A stretch of 64,000 nucleotides of DNA, taken from contig NZ_CP024904.1 in NCBI RefSeq assembly GCF_003330765.1, forward strand, positions 248,001 to 312,000, in the 5' to 3' direction. Numbering within the stretch: position 1 is the stretch's first letter; every line of letters begins with the position of its first letter. The translations under genes were made by a program, and so were the position numbers. Source of the stretch: Burkholderia pyrrocinia (lineage in GTDB: Bacteria > Pseudomonadota > Gammaproteobacteria > Burkholderiales > Burkholderiaceae). Below the pieces are notes generated by a model, which searched no databases, was not told the DNA's origin, and worked only from the letters and a program-made list of their open reading frames with translations. Of this stretch, positions 20,528-27,775 are shown piece by piece.

Positions 20528-21706
20528 ATGAAAAAGCCGTTCTATCGAAACCTTCTCTGCACGGCCCTCTTCGGTGCATTCTCGGTTGCGAGTCATGCGC
20601 AAAGCACCGTTACGTTGTATGGCGTCATCGACGAAGGCGTGGTTTTTCAGAGCAACAGCGGGGCCGGCAAGCGGGTCTCTCTCGACTCGCTGGGCGGCAT
20701 CTTCGGCAGCCGGTGGGGGATGACGGGCAGTGAAGACCTGGGCGGCGGCCTCAAGGCGATCTTCACACTCGAATCAGGCATCAACCTGAACAACGGTGCA
20801 TTCGGACAAGGTGGAACTGCATTCGGCCGCCAGGCATTCGTGGGTCTCAGCAGTGATCGCCTCGGGAGCCTTACCCTCGGGCGGCAATATGACATGATCT
20901 TCTATTTCCCGGAGGCCCTGACCGCCGAAGGGCTGCTCGGAGGCCCGGCCTCGTCGCATCCGGGGGATCTCGATAACGCCGCCAATACTGTTCGCGTGAA
21001 CAACGCGATTCGCTACATGAGCCCGACATTCAACGGGTTGAAATTCGGTGGCGAATACAGCGTCGGCGGTGTTGCCGGCAACTTGACGGCCAATAGCGGC
21101 TACTCGGTCGGCGCATCGTATGAATACGGCCCGTTCAAGGTTGCGGGCGCGTACGAATACTTCAAGAATCCGACTTCGGCGACGGCCGGATCGGGCTTCT
21201 TCACCGACAATGCCAGCGGTGCATCGCCGCTGGCATTGTCACTCAACTCCGGATACAAGAGCGCGCAGTCCTTCCAGAATGCGATCGTGGCGGCCAACTA
21301 CAAGATCGGGGCACTGACGCTGGCGGCGTCATACTCGAATATCCAGTATGGTCATCTCAACGGTGAGTTGCTGGGCGGAACGGCACGCTTCAACAATTTC
21401 GACATCGGTGCGCAGTATCAGTTTTCACCGTTCTTCTTCGCCGGCATCATGTACAACTACTTGAACGGCCGGAGTGTCGGTACTGCCAGTGGCGCGACCA
21501 TTGGTGGTCAGCACTATAACCAGGTCGGGCTGATGGCTGACTACTTCCTTTCCAAGCGTACGGACGTCTACTGGACCATGGGCTGGCAACGTGCGTCCGG
21601 CATCTCGTCGACTGGCGCGCCCGCCGTTGCGGATTTCGCCAACTACGGCGATTCGTCGAACAATCATCAGATTCTGATTCGCGCTGCGCTGCGCCATCGA
21701 TTCTAA
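20528..21706 (+). CDS. Gram-negative porin (general trimeric type)
   Basis: This is a 392-residue outer-membrane porin. The signal peptide ends at ASHAQ, and the mature protein starts STVTLYGVIDEGV, the hallmark of betaproteobacterial porins. It also has the internal GSRWGMTGSEDLGGGLKA and ends in the C-terminal RHRF signature for BAM assembly. Two in-frame start options exist. The ATG at 20528 is preferred, with taggag nine bases upstream and a good signal peptide. It follows the esterase lipoprotein and probably lets the released small acid enter. Confidence 0.95.
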   Translation: MKKPFYRNLLCTALFGAFSVASHAQSTVTLYGVIDEGVVFQSNSGAGKRVSLDSLGGIFGSRWGMTGSEDLGGGLKAIFTLESGINLNNGAFGQGGTAFGRQAFVGLSSDRLGSLTLGRQYDMIFYFPEALTAEGLLGGPASSHPGDLDNAANTVRVNNAIRYMSPTFNGLKFGGEYSVGGVAGNLTANSGYSVGASYEYGPFKVAGAYEYFKNPTSATAGSGFFTDNASGASPLALSLNSGYKSAQSFQNAIVAANYKIGALTLAASYSNIQYGHLNGELLGGTARFNNFDIGAQYQFSPFFFAGIMYNYLNGRSVGTASGATIGGQHYNQVGLMADYFLSKRTDVYWTMGWQRASGISSTGAPAVADFANYGDSSNNHQILIRAALRHRF

Positions 21707-21969
21707 ATCCGAGCGGGGTTGCATGCGGCCGCGTCCACGAGACCGTGCCGCGTGCAACTCTCCGCGATAGTTGTGCTTATCCGGTCGACTGTCTGCATTG
21801 ACGGCGAAGATCGAAGCACCAATGGAGTCTTCGGTGCTTGACAGTGGGAGAACATCGTCCCAATATCTACTCACGAGTAGAGTGAGTACTTTTAAGTATT
21901 TTTTTGATTCGTGACGTTTACCAAGACGCCTGAGAGACGAGTCGTACTTTTATCCGAATGGAGATTGGC

Positions 21970-22731
21970 ATGCATATCGAGGGATTGGCTGCAATTGTGA
22001 CCGGTGGCGCATCCGGACTTGGCGGTGCGGTAGCGCGCTTGCTGGCGGAGAAAGGCGCCAAGGTCACCATTTTCGATCTCAATGAGGAGTTGGGTCGCGC
22101 CTGCGCGAAGCAAGTTGGCGGCAATTTCATCAAGGTCGATGTGTGCGACGAGGTTGCGGTCGATGCTGCGCTCGCAGAGGCGGAGGGACTCTATGGAAAG
22201 GCGCGCTTGCTCGTGAACTGCGCCGGCATCGGGCCGCCGGGAAAGGTCATCAATCGCGATGGATCACCGCTCGCGCTTAACGACTTCGCGCGGATCGTCA
22301 ACATCAACCTGATGGGGACGTTCAACGTCTTGTCAAAATTTGCGGCTCGGTTGCATACGGAGGCGCCGATTGGTGAGGAGCGCGGCGTCATCATCAATAC
22401 TGCGAGCGTGGCAGCGTTCGACGGACAGATCGGTCAGCCCGCTTATGCCGCGTCGAAGGCAGGTATTGTCGGTATGACGCTTCCCATTGCACGCGAGTTT
22501 GCGCGGTACGGGATTCGGGTCATGACGATCGCTCCCGGCATTTTTCTTACCCCGTTGTTGGCCAGCTTGCCGCAGGATGCTCAGGATTCGCTTGGCAAGC
22601 AGGTTCCGTTTCCGAGTCGTCTCGGGCAACCGGACGAATTCGCCAAGCTCGTGCAGTCCATCGTTGAGAACTCGATGCTCAACGGAGAGGTGATTCGGCT
22701 CGACGGCGCAATCCGGATGGGGCCGCGGTGA
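21970..22731 (+). CDS. HSD10-type 3-hydroxyacyl-CoA dehydrogenase (SDR), copy 1
   Basis: This is a 253-residue SDR with TGGASGLG near residue 12, NCAGIGPPGKV near residue 87 and YAASKAG near residue 158. The C-terminal LNGEVIRLDGAIRMGPR is typical of 17beta-HSD type 10/3-hydroxy-2-methylbutyryl-CoA dehydrogenases. Such enzymes oxidise straight and 2-methyl-branched 3-hydroxyacyl-CoAs with NAD. The start at 21970 has ggag six bases upstream; an ATG at 21958 is the alternative. A second, closely related copy lies at 30597-31379. Confidence 0.9.
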   Translation: MHIEGLAAIVTGGASGLGGAVARLLAEKGAKVTIFDLNEELGRACAKQVGGNFIKVDVCDEVAVDAALAEAEGLYGKARLLVNCAGIGPPGKVINRDGSPLALNDFARIVNINLMGTFNVLSKFAARLHTEAPIGEERGVIINTASVAAFDGQIGQPAYAASKAGIVGMTLPIAREFARYGIRVMTIAPGIFLTPLLASLPQDAQDSLGKQVPFPSRLGQPDEFAKLVQSIVENSMLNGEVIRLDGAIRMGPR

Positions 22732-22815
22732 TGTATTGCAGGTGCGGGCGGCGCCTTTAAATTGTGCGCTACAAGCAGTCGCTCTGAAAATATGCTTGTG
22801 ATCGCCATGCGGTAG

Positions 22816-22848
22816 ACGATCGGAAACGTTGTTGAAACGTCCGATCGT
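22816..22848. promoter_or_regulatory. Inverted repeat upstream of the PaaG-like hydratase
   Basis: The arms acgatcgg (22816-22823) and ccgatcgt (22841-22848) are perfect complements separated by 17 bases that contain two aaacgt direct repeats. The element ends 17 bases before the start codon, so it could be an operator or a hairpin over the ribosome-binding site. Confidence 0.45.
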
Positions 22849-22865
22849 GAAATATAGGAACGTGT

Positions 22866-23657
22866 ATGAATGGAGAAAGCTTGCTGGTCGACATTGAGGA
22901 TGGCATTGCAACCCTTGCACTCAATCGACCGGAATCCGGAAATGCAATCGATTTGCCTCTCGCCCAGGCGCTCATGAGGGCAGCAATCCAGTGCGATCAG
23001 GATCCGTCTATCCGATGTGTCGTACTCACGGGCATGGGGCGGCTCTTCTGCACAGGGGGCGATCTGGGCTCGTTCGGGGCGGTCGGTAATGACCTGCCCG
23101 GATTTCTGAGCGAGCTGGCAGGTACGCTTCATCTTGCGCTTTCGCGTTTCATGCGGATGCCCAAACCGCTTCTCGTCTTGGTCAACGGGCCCGCCGCCGG
23201 GGCTGGCTTCAGCCTGGCAATCGCTGGAGACATTGTCATTGCCGGGCGCTCCGCGCATTTCACTCCTGCATATGGCGCGGTTGGACTCAGTCCGGATGGC
23301 GGGATGTCTTGGCAACTTCCCAGGCTGGTGGGATTCAGGCGCGCCCAGGAAATGCTGCTGTTGAACCAGCGTGTTCGGGCCGATGACGCACAGGCCATGG
23401 GGCTGATCAATCGTGTCGTCGATGATGAAGATCTCGTGAGTGAGGGGCGAGCGATCGCGCGTACGCTCGTCGAATCCGCGACGAAGGCAATTGCCGCATG
23501 TCGTGAGCTGCTGCTCGAATCGTTTCACGGGGAGTTCGAGGCTCACCTCGAGCGGGAAGCGCGCTCGATCGCCGCGCTCGGTGCGGGAGACGAGGCTGGC
23601 GAAGGCATTCGAGCTTTCACCGAACGGCGAAAACCTCAATTTCATCGAGGCGTCTGA
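22866..23657 (+). CDS. Enoyl-CoA hydratase/isomerase, PaaG-like
   Basis: This is a 263-residue crotonase-fold protein. The oxyanion-hole signature NGPAAGAGFSLAIAGD is present, but the first catalytic Glu of hydratases is replaced (Ser in GFSLA). The second is Asp (VGLSPDGGMSWQLPRLVG, about residue 143). This pattern matches PaaG and delta3,delta2-enoyl-CoA isomerases, which use a single Asp, so the protein is more likely a double-bond isomerase than a hydratase. It lies in line with the HSD10-type SDR. Confidence 0.88.
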   Translation: MNGESLLVDIEDGIATLALNRPESGNAIDLPLAQALMRAAIQCDQDPSIRCVVLTGMGRLFCTGGDLGSFGAVGNDLPGFLSELAGTLHLALSRFMRMPKPLLVLVNGPAAGAGFSLAIAGDIVIAGRSAHFTPAYGAVGLSPDGGMSWQLPRLVGFRRAQEMLLLNQRVRADDAQAMGLINRVVDDEDLVSEGRAIARTLVESATKAIAACRELLLESFHGEFEAHLEREARSIAALGAGDEAGEGIRAFTERRKPQFHRGV

Positions 23658-23967
23658 ATCGGCTGAAGTGCCATCCCGGCGATCGCCGTGCGGAAACCTG
23701 AGCCATGCCAGTCCGCGGGAGTGGCTCCCGCGGACTTCCGGGCACGCACGGTAGGGCGGCGTCTTGGATTGGCCGGAAACGTGCAGCACGCATGCCCTGA
23801 TACGTGCGCGGCCAACTTGATATCGAGAAGGCATGTTCAGCGCTTTCGCGCAGAAAGAAGGCGAGGCAGCGCTAAATTGTGACGCGGCAACTGACAGCAG
23901 TCGCCGGATGCAGGAGTGGATATGGCGGGATCGGGTCAGGCGCCGCGGTTGCGCACCGACCACGACT
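23658..23967. terminator. Convergent intergenic region with hairpin at 23711-23735
   Basis: This 310-base region lies between the rightward PaaG-like gene and the leftward TetR gene. A perfect 11-bp stem with a 3-base loop (gtccgcgggag/ctcccgcggac) at 23711-23735 is a probable terminator working for one or both directions, although only two T follow. No gene is seen in the remainder. Confidence 0.6.
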
Positions 23968-24585
23968 TCATCGTGCTCGCAGGCCGTTCAACAAGATGGA
24001 GGTGGCCTGGCGAGCGATTTCCTCCGCGGTCATTTGTCCGTCTTCGCGATACCACCGGCCAATCCAGCTCAGCGCGCCCGCGACGACGAAGGCACCGAGC
24101 TTGGGCTCGATCGGGGCGAAGGCTTTCTCCTCGATGGCCTTTTCGAGCAGAATCCGGAACTCATGATCGATGTCTGCCTTGAGCCTGCGAAGCTTGACCC
24201 GGTTCTCCGGAATCAAGGATTCTTCACCGATGCGAATGACGCACATGCCGAAATCCATCGTGACGATCTTCGCGTATTCGAGCATGGCCGCTTCAAATTT
24301 TTCGACTGCGCTGCCACCCGTCACCGTGATATCGCGGATCGCCTGTTGCATCATGTCCAGGCCCATGCGTACGCATTCGAACAGGATTTCGTCCTTGTTC
24401 TTTGCATAGTAGTAGACCGTCGGCTTCGTGATGTGGAGCCGTTCGGCAACCTCGTCCAGAGACGATGCGTGAAACCCCTTTTCATTGAAAAGACGTGCGG
24501 CGGTTCGAAGAACGGCCAGCCGTTTTCGTTCTCTTTCGCTTTCGCGAGCTTCAGCCTTCTTCCACGGTGAAGCGGTAGCGCCCAT
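23968..24585 (-). CDS. TetR/AcrR-family regulator, fatty-acid-catabolism type
   Basis: This is a 205-residue protein. The N-terminal HTH (residues ~25-70) includes GFHASSLDEVAERLHITKPTV. The ligand domain is of the type common in acyl-CoA-responsive repressors (YYYAKNKDEIL, then all-helical). The start at 24585 has ggag six bases upstream. It sits among beta-oxidation genes, so it is probably the local repressor released by an acyl-CoA. Its own promoter lies in 24586-24861, a 276-base gap without a gene. Confidence 0.9.
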   Translation of the reverse strand: MGATASPWKKAEARESERERKRLAVLRTAARLFNEKGFHASSLDEVAERLHITKPTVYYYAKNKDEILFECVRMGLDMMQQAIRDITVTGGSAVEKFEAAMLEYAKIVTMDFGMCVIRIGEESLIPENRVKLRRLKADIDHEFRILLEKAIEEKAFAPIEPKLGAFVVAGALSWIGRWYREDGQMTAEEIARQATSILLNGLRAR

Positions 24586-24861
24586 GAAGACTCCCTCAGA
24601 TTCGTCGTGTCCGCCTCCCGTGAACGTCTGCCTTGCACGAGGCAAGTAACGGATCGACACGCGGCGGCGGTAACCGCAGTATGCGAATGGCGGATACTAC
24701 CATGGCGTCGAATCTATACTTTCGGGTAGTGCTGCGCGTCATTGAGTCTTCCGGGGCGGCGTATTGCCGACCCGGCATCGCGAGGCGCGGGCGTCGGCGC
24801 GATGCCGTTTCAAGAGACGCTCGTTATCCGGGGCACCCGGATAAACGAGCCAGTCGGTGTC

Positions 24862-25545
24862 CTACTCCGTGACGAACGTGGCAACCTGGTCCAGCGGCGC
24901 CCTTTCGGTTCGAAATGCATTCGCGGGATGCGAAGGATCCGCATATCCGAAGGAGATGCCGCAGACGACGCGTCGCTCCGGCGGGATCGACAGGATCTCG
25001 CGCAGGACGTGCGCTTTGGACGCAAGGGCGGCTTGTGCGATCGCCGACACGCCAACGCTCGCTGCAGCGAGCATGAAGTTGTTCACGTACGCGCCGCAAT
25101 CGAGAACACCATAGGTGCCGAGCAGTGCGTCGGTCGTGATGACGGCCACATGCGGCGCGCCAAACAGCCTGAAATTCTCTTCGGCTTGACGAGCGGAAGC
25201 CTCGCGGTCTCCGGCGGTGATGCCCACACTTTCATACAACTGCAAGCCGCAGGTGCGTCTGCGATCGCGGTACACGCCGCGATATTCCGCTGGCGGAGCG
25301 ATTTCCCACTGATCGTTGGGTAGCGCGGATGCCGCCTGTAATGCGGAACGAAGCCGATGCGTGGCAGCGGGCCTGGTGACGATGATTTGCCACGGCTGCG
25401 AATTGCACCAGGAAGGCGAGCGTTGTGCGATCGAGAGAATCGCGTCGATCGTTTCGGCAGGCACCTCCCGGGAGAGATAGCCGCGGCAACTGAATCGAGC
25501 GTCGAGAACGGATCGCAGAGCGTCGAAAAGGGGCGTGTCTGTCAT
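24862..25545 (-). CDS. Nitroreductase-family FMN oxidoreductase
   Basis: This is a 227-residue protein. Signatures are the FMN-binding RFSCRGYLSREVP near residue 17, SWCNSQPWQIIV near residue 45 and ERRVVCGISFGYAD near the C-terminus. The family reduces nitroaromatics, quinones, flavins or enones with NAD(P)H. Its place inside a leftward run with an enoyl-CoA hydratase and a binding protein suggests a redox step on the island's substrate, not detoxification, but this is inference. The ATG at 25545 was chosen over a longer frame because it fits the family N-terminus. Confidence 0.88.
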   Translation of the reverse strand: MTDTPLFDALRSVLDARFSCRGYLSREVPAETIDAILSIAQRSPSWCNSQPWQIIVTRPAATHRLRSALQAASALPNDQWEIAPPAEYRGVYRDRRRTCGLQLYESVGITAGDREASARQAEENFRLFGAPHVAVITTDALLGTYGVLDCGAYVNNFMLAAASVGVSAIAQAALASKAHVLREILSIPPERRVVCGISFGYADPSHPANAFRTERAPLDQVATFVTE

Positions 25546-25588
25546 GGGTCCTGTCGCGCATGCGCGCGCGTGTTCGTGTCGGGGAATC

Positions 25589-26362
25589 TCATTGGTCTTT
25601 GAAGACCGGTCTGCGTTTCTCCAGGAAAGCAGCAATACCTTCTTTCGCGTCGTCGGTTTCGAGCACACGCCGCATCAGTGCGGCTTCCCTGTCCATCCCG
25701 GCCTGGTCGGCAGGGCCGTCGGTCGCGGGAAGGCTGGCGAGGATGCTCCGATACGCGATGGCGCCGAACCCCGCCACCTCGGTACCTAACGCTACCGCAT
25801 GGTCCAGTAGAGCAACACGGTGTTCTTTCACGAAGCTCACGAGCCCCCACATCAGGGCTTCCTGAGCGTTTAGCACTCGTCCGGTCAGCATCAATTCCGC
25901 CGCGCGCGAACGACCGACGACGGCCGGCAGGAATTGAGTTCCGCCGTATGTCGGCATCACGCCCAACCGGATTTCCGGCATCGCGAACGTGGCGTTATTC
26001 ACCGCGGTCCGCACGGTGCACGCGAGCGCGAGCTCCAGTCCTCCGCCAAACGCGGCGCCGTTCATCGCCGCGATCGTGAACAGCGGCGATTGCGAAAGTC
26101 GCAGCAGCAGATTGCGAATGCGGTCGTTTTTCCTGGCTTGCTGATCCCACGTCTCGATGGCGTTGTCTTTCAGATCGCTACCGGCGCTGAACGCACGCTC
26201 TCCTTCGGCCGATATCAGCAGAAATCGCGTGCCGTCCCGTTCCACTGCGTCCAGACAAGACTCCAGTCCGTCCCAGACTGCTCGATTGAGTGCATTCAAC
26301 CGATCGGGACGGGTGATGGTGAAGACGGCACCGGACTCGATGCGCTCAAATCGGAAATCCAA
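25589..26362 (-). CDS. Enoyl-CoA hydratase (classical two-Glu type)
   Basis: This is a 257-residue crotonase. Both catalytic Glu positions are present: GAAFGGGLELALAC near residue 105 and PEIRLGVMPTYGGTQ near residue 128. It should hydrate 2-enoyl-CoA, unlike the PaaG-like protein at 22866. It lies 43 bases upstream of the nitroreductase start and 57 bases downstream of the binding-protein stop, all leftward, consistent with one operon. Confidence 0.92.
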   Translation of the reverse strand: MDFRFERIESGAVFTITRPDRLNALNRAVWDGLESCLDAVERDGTRFLLISAEGERAFSAGSDLKDNAIETWDQQARKNDRIRNLLLRLSQSPLFTIAAMNGAAFGGGLELALACTVRTAVNNATFAMPEIRLGVMPTYGGTQFLPAVVGRSRAAELMLTGRVLNAQEALMWGLVSFVKEHRVALLDHAVALGTEVAGFGAIAYRSILASLPATDGPADQAGMDREAALMRRVLETDDAKEGIAAFLEKRRPVFKDQ

Positions 26363-26419
26363 AGTCGCTCTCCGCGGAGCGGGCGCCGCCCGGACGGCAC
26401 CCGCGAAACACCAGCGACA

Positions 26420-27643
26420 TCACTTGCCGCTGCCGAACACGCCGGCCATGAGCTCGTAGCGCGTGCCGTTGAATTGCATCAACTGCAGCTTTTTGATCGG
26501 ATAGGCATCCGTCGGCGACGTCTGCACGTTGATCCCGGGTTGAAGCATCGGCAGGGTCATGTTCAGGCTCAGCGCCTGCTTCATCACATTCTCTCGCGTG
26601 AGATTGTCGCCCGCCTGCTTCAAGGTTTGCACCAGAGTCTGGGCAATCGAGTAGCCGAGCACGTTCAGCGTGTCCGATACATCACCCGCGGGGTAGTACT
26701 GCTTCATGAAGGCCGCGTAATCCTGGTACTCCTTGGTTGCCTTCGTGGCCAGATCCGTCGGGTCCCTCAGATAGGTCGCGCTGATAACGCCTTTGGACGC
26801 GCCAAAGCCAGCCGGCTTGAGAACCGAGCCCACGGAGCTTGCCGAACTGACGACATACCGAGCCGGTTGCCAGCCGATTTCGGCCGCTTTCTTGATGGCC
26901 ATGGCCGAGAACTTCGGCGTGGTCAGCAGAATCAGCGTATCGGCGCCCAAGCCCTTCATCGACACGATCTGGCTGTCGACCGTCGGGTCGGTGGTCTCGT
27001 ATGTCTGGAACGAGACCACCATCGACTTGGCCTTGCTTCCCAGGCCGTCGACGATGCCTTGGTAATAGTCTTTGCCGAAGTCGTCGTTCTGCATCAAGAT
27101 CGCGACCTTTGCATTCGGCTGGGTTTGCAGGATGTGCTGCGCGTATGCGACGGCCTCGGCGTGGTTGGTGGGCTGCCAGCCAATGGTCCACGGGTTCTGC
27201 TTGACCTCGCCGAAGCGGATGGCACCCGAGCCAACGAAAAGTTGCGGCACCTTCTTGACAGTCAGGTATTTCTGAATTGCGAGATTGTTGGCCGTCCCGA
27301 GCGGCAGGAAGATAGCCAATACTTGATCCTGTTCGACCAGCTTGCGAGCCTGTTCGACCGTTTTGGATGGCGTGTAGGCATCGTCAACCGAGACGAAATT
27401 GATCTTGCGGCCATTGACCCCGCCTTCGGCGTTGATCTTCGCGAAATAGGCTGCAGCCGATTTGCCGATCGTGCCATAGGCCGACACCGGGCCCGAGTAG
27501 GGCAGGATGTTGCCGATCTTGATCTCGGTATCGGTGGCGCCGGGATCGTATTTCTTTTGGGCGTAGGTCTCGGTCGTGACCAGCATCAGGGATGCGGCGG
27601 CCAGGCCTGCGATAAACGCTCTGCGGTCGATTCGGACGGTCAT
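26420..27643 (-). CDS. Branched-chain-type ABC transporter substrate-binding protein
   Basis: This is a 407-residue periplasmic protein. A Tat/Sec-like signal (RRAFIAGLAAASLMLVTTETYAQ) is followed by the mature start ATDTEIKIGNILPYSGP, the LivJ/AmiC family hallmark. An aggag site lies before the ATG. The cognate permeases and ATPases are at 32634-36045, 5 kb away and on the other strand. Family members bind amino acids but also aromatic and aliphatic acids, and in this island the ligand is probably the catabolic substrate. Confidence 0.92.
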   Translation of the reverse strand: MTVRIDRRAFIAGLAAASLMLVTTETYAQKKYDPGATDTEIKIGNILPYSGPVSAYGTIGKSAAAYFAKINAEGGVNGRKINFVSVDDAYTPSKTVEQARKLVEQDQVLAIFLPLGTANNLAIQKYLTVKKVPQLFVGSGAIRFGEVKQNPWTIGWQPTNHAEAVAYAQHILQTQPNAKVAILMQNDDFGKDYYQGIVDGLGSKAKSMVVSFQTYETTDPTVDSQIVSMKGLGADTLILLTTPKFSAMAIKKAAEIGWQPARYVVSSASSVGSVLKPAGFGASKGVISATYLRDPTDLATKATKEYQDYAAFMKQYYPAGDVSDTLNVLGYSIAQTLVQTLKQAGDNLTRENVMKQALSLNMTLPMLQPGINVQTSPTDAYPIKKLQLMQFNGTRYELMAGVFGSGK

Positions 27644-27667
27644 GTTGTCTCCTGGAATGCAGGGTGC

Positions 27668-27710
27668 GGATGCCCCTAGGGTTTTTTTTGCTAGTAGTCC
27701 CTTGGCATCC
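27668..27710. promoter_or_regulatory. Long inverted repeat before the binding-protein gene
   Basis: The arms ggatgcc (27668-27674) and ggcatcc (27704-27710) flank inner complementary ccct/aggg tracts and a run of eight T. The element lies 25 bases upstream of the binding-protein start, between it and the LAL regulator's 3' end. It could be an operator for the neighbouring LAL regulator or a terminator-like structure on the + strand. Confidence 0.4.
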
Positions 27711-27775
27711 TAGGCGCGGCGCAGCCGGCACCCCATCGTCGGAAGCGACGAATTGCACATCGGCAGGCAAGCTGT

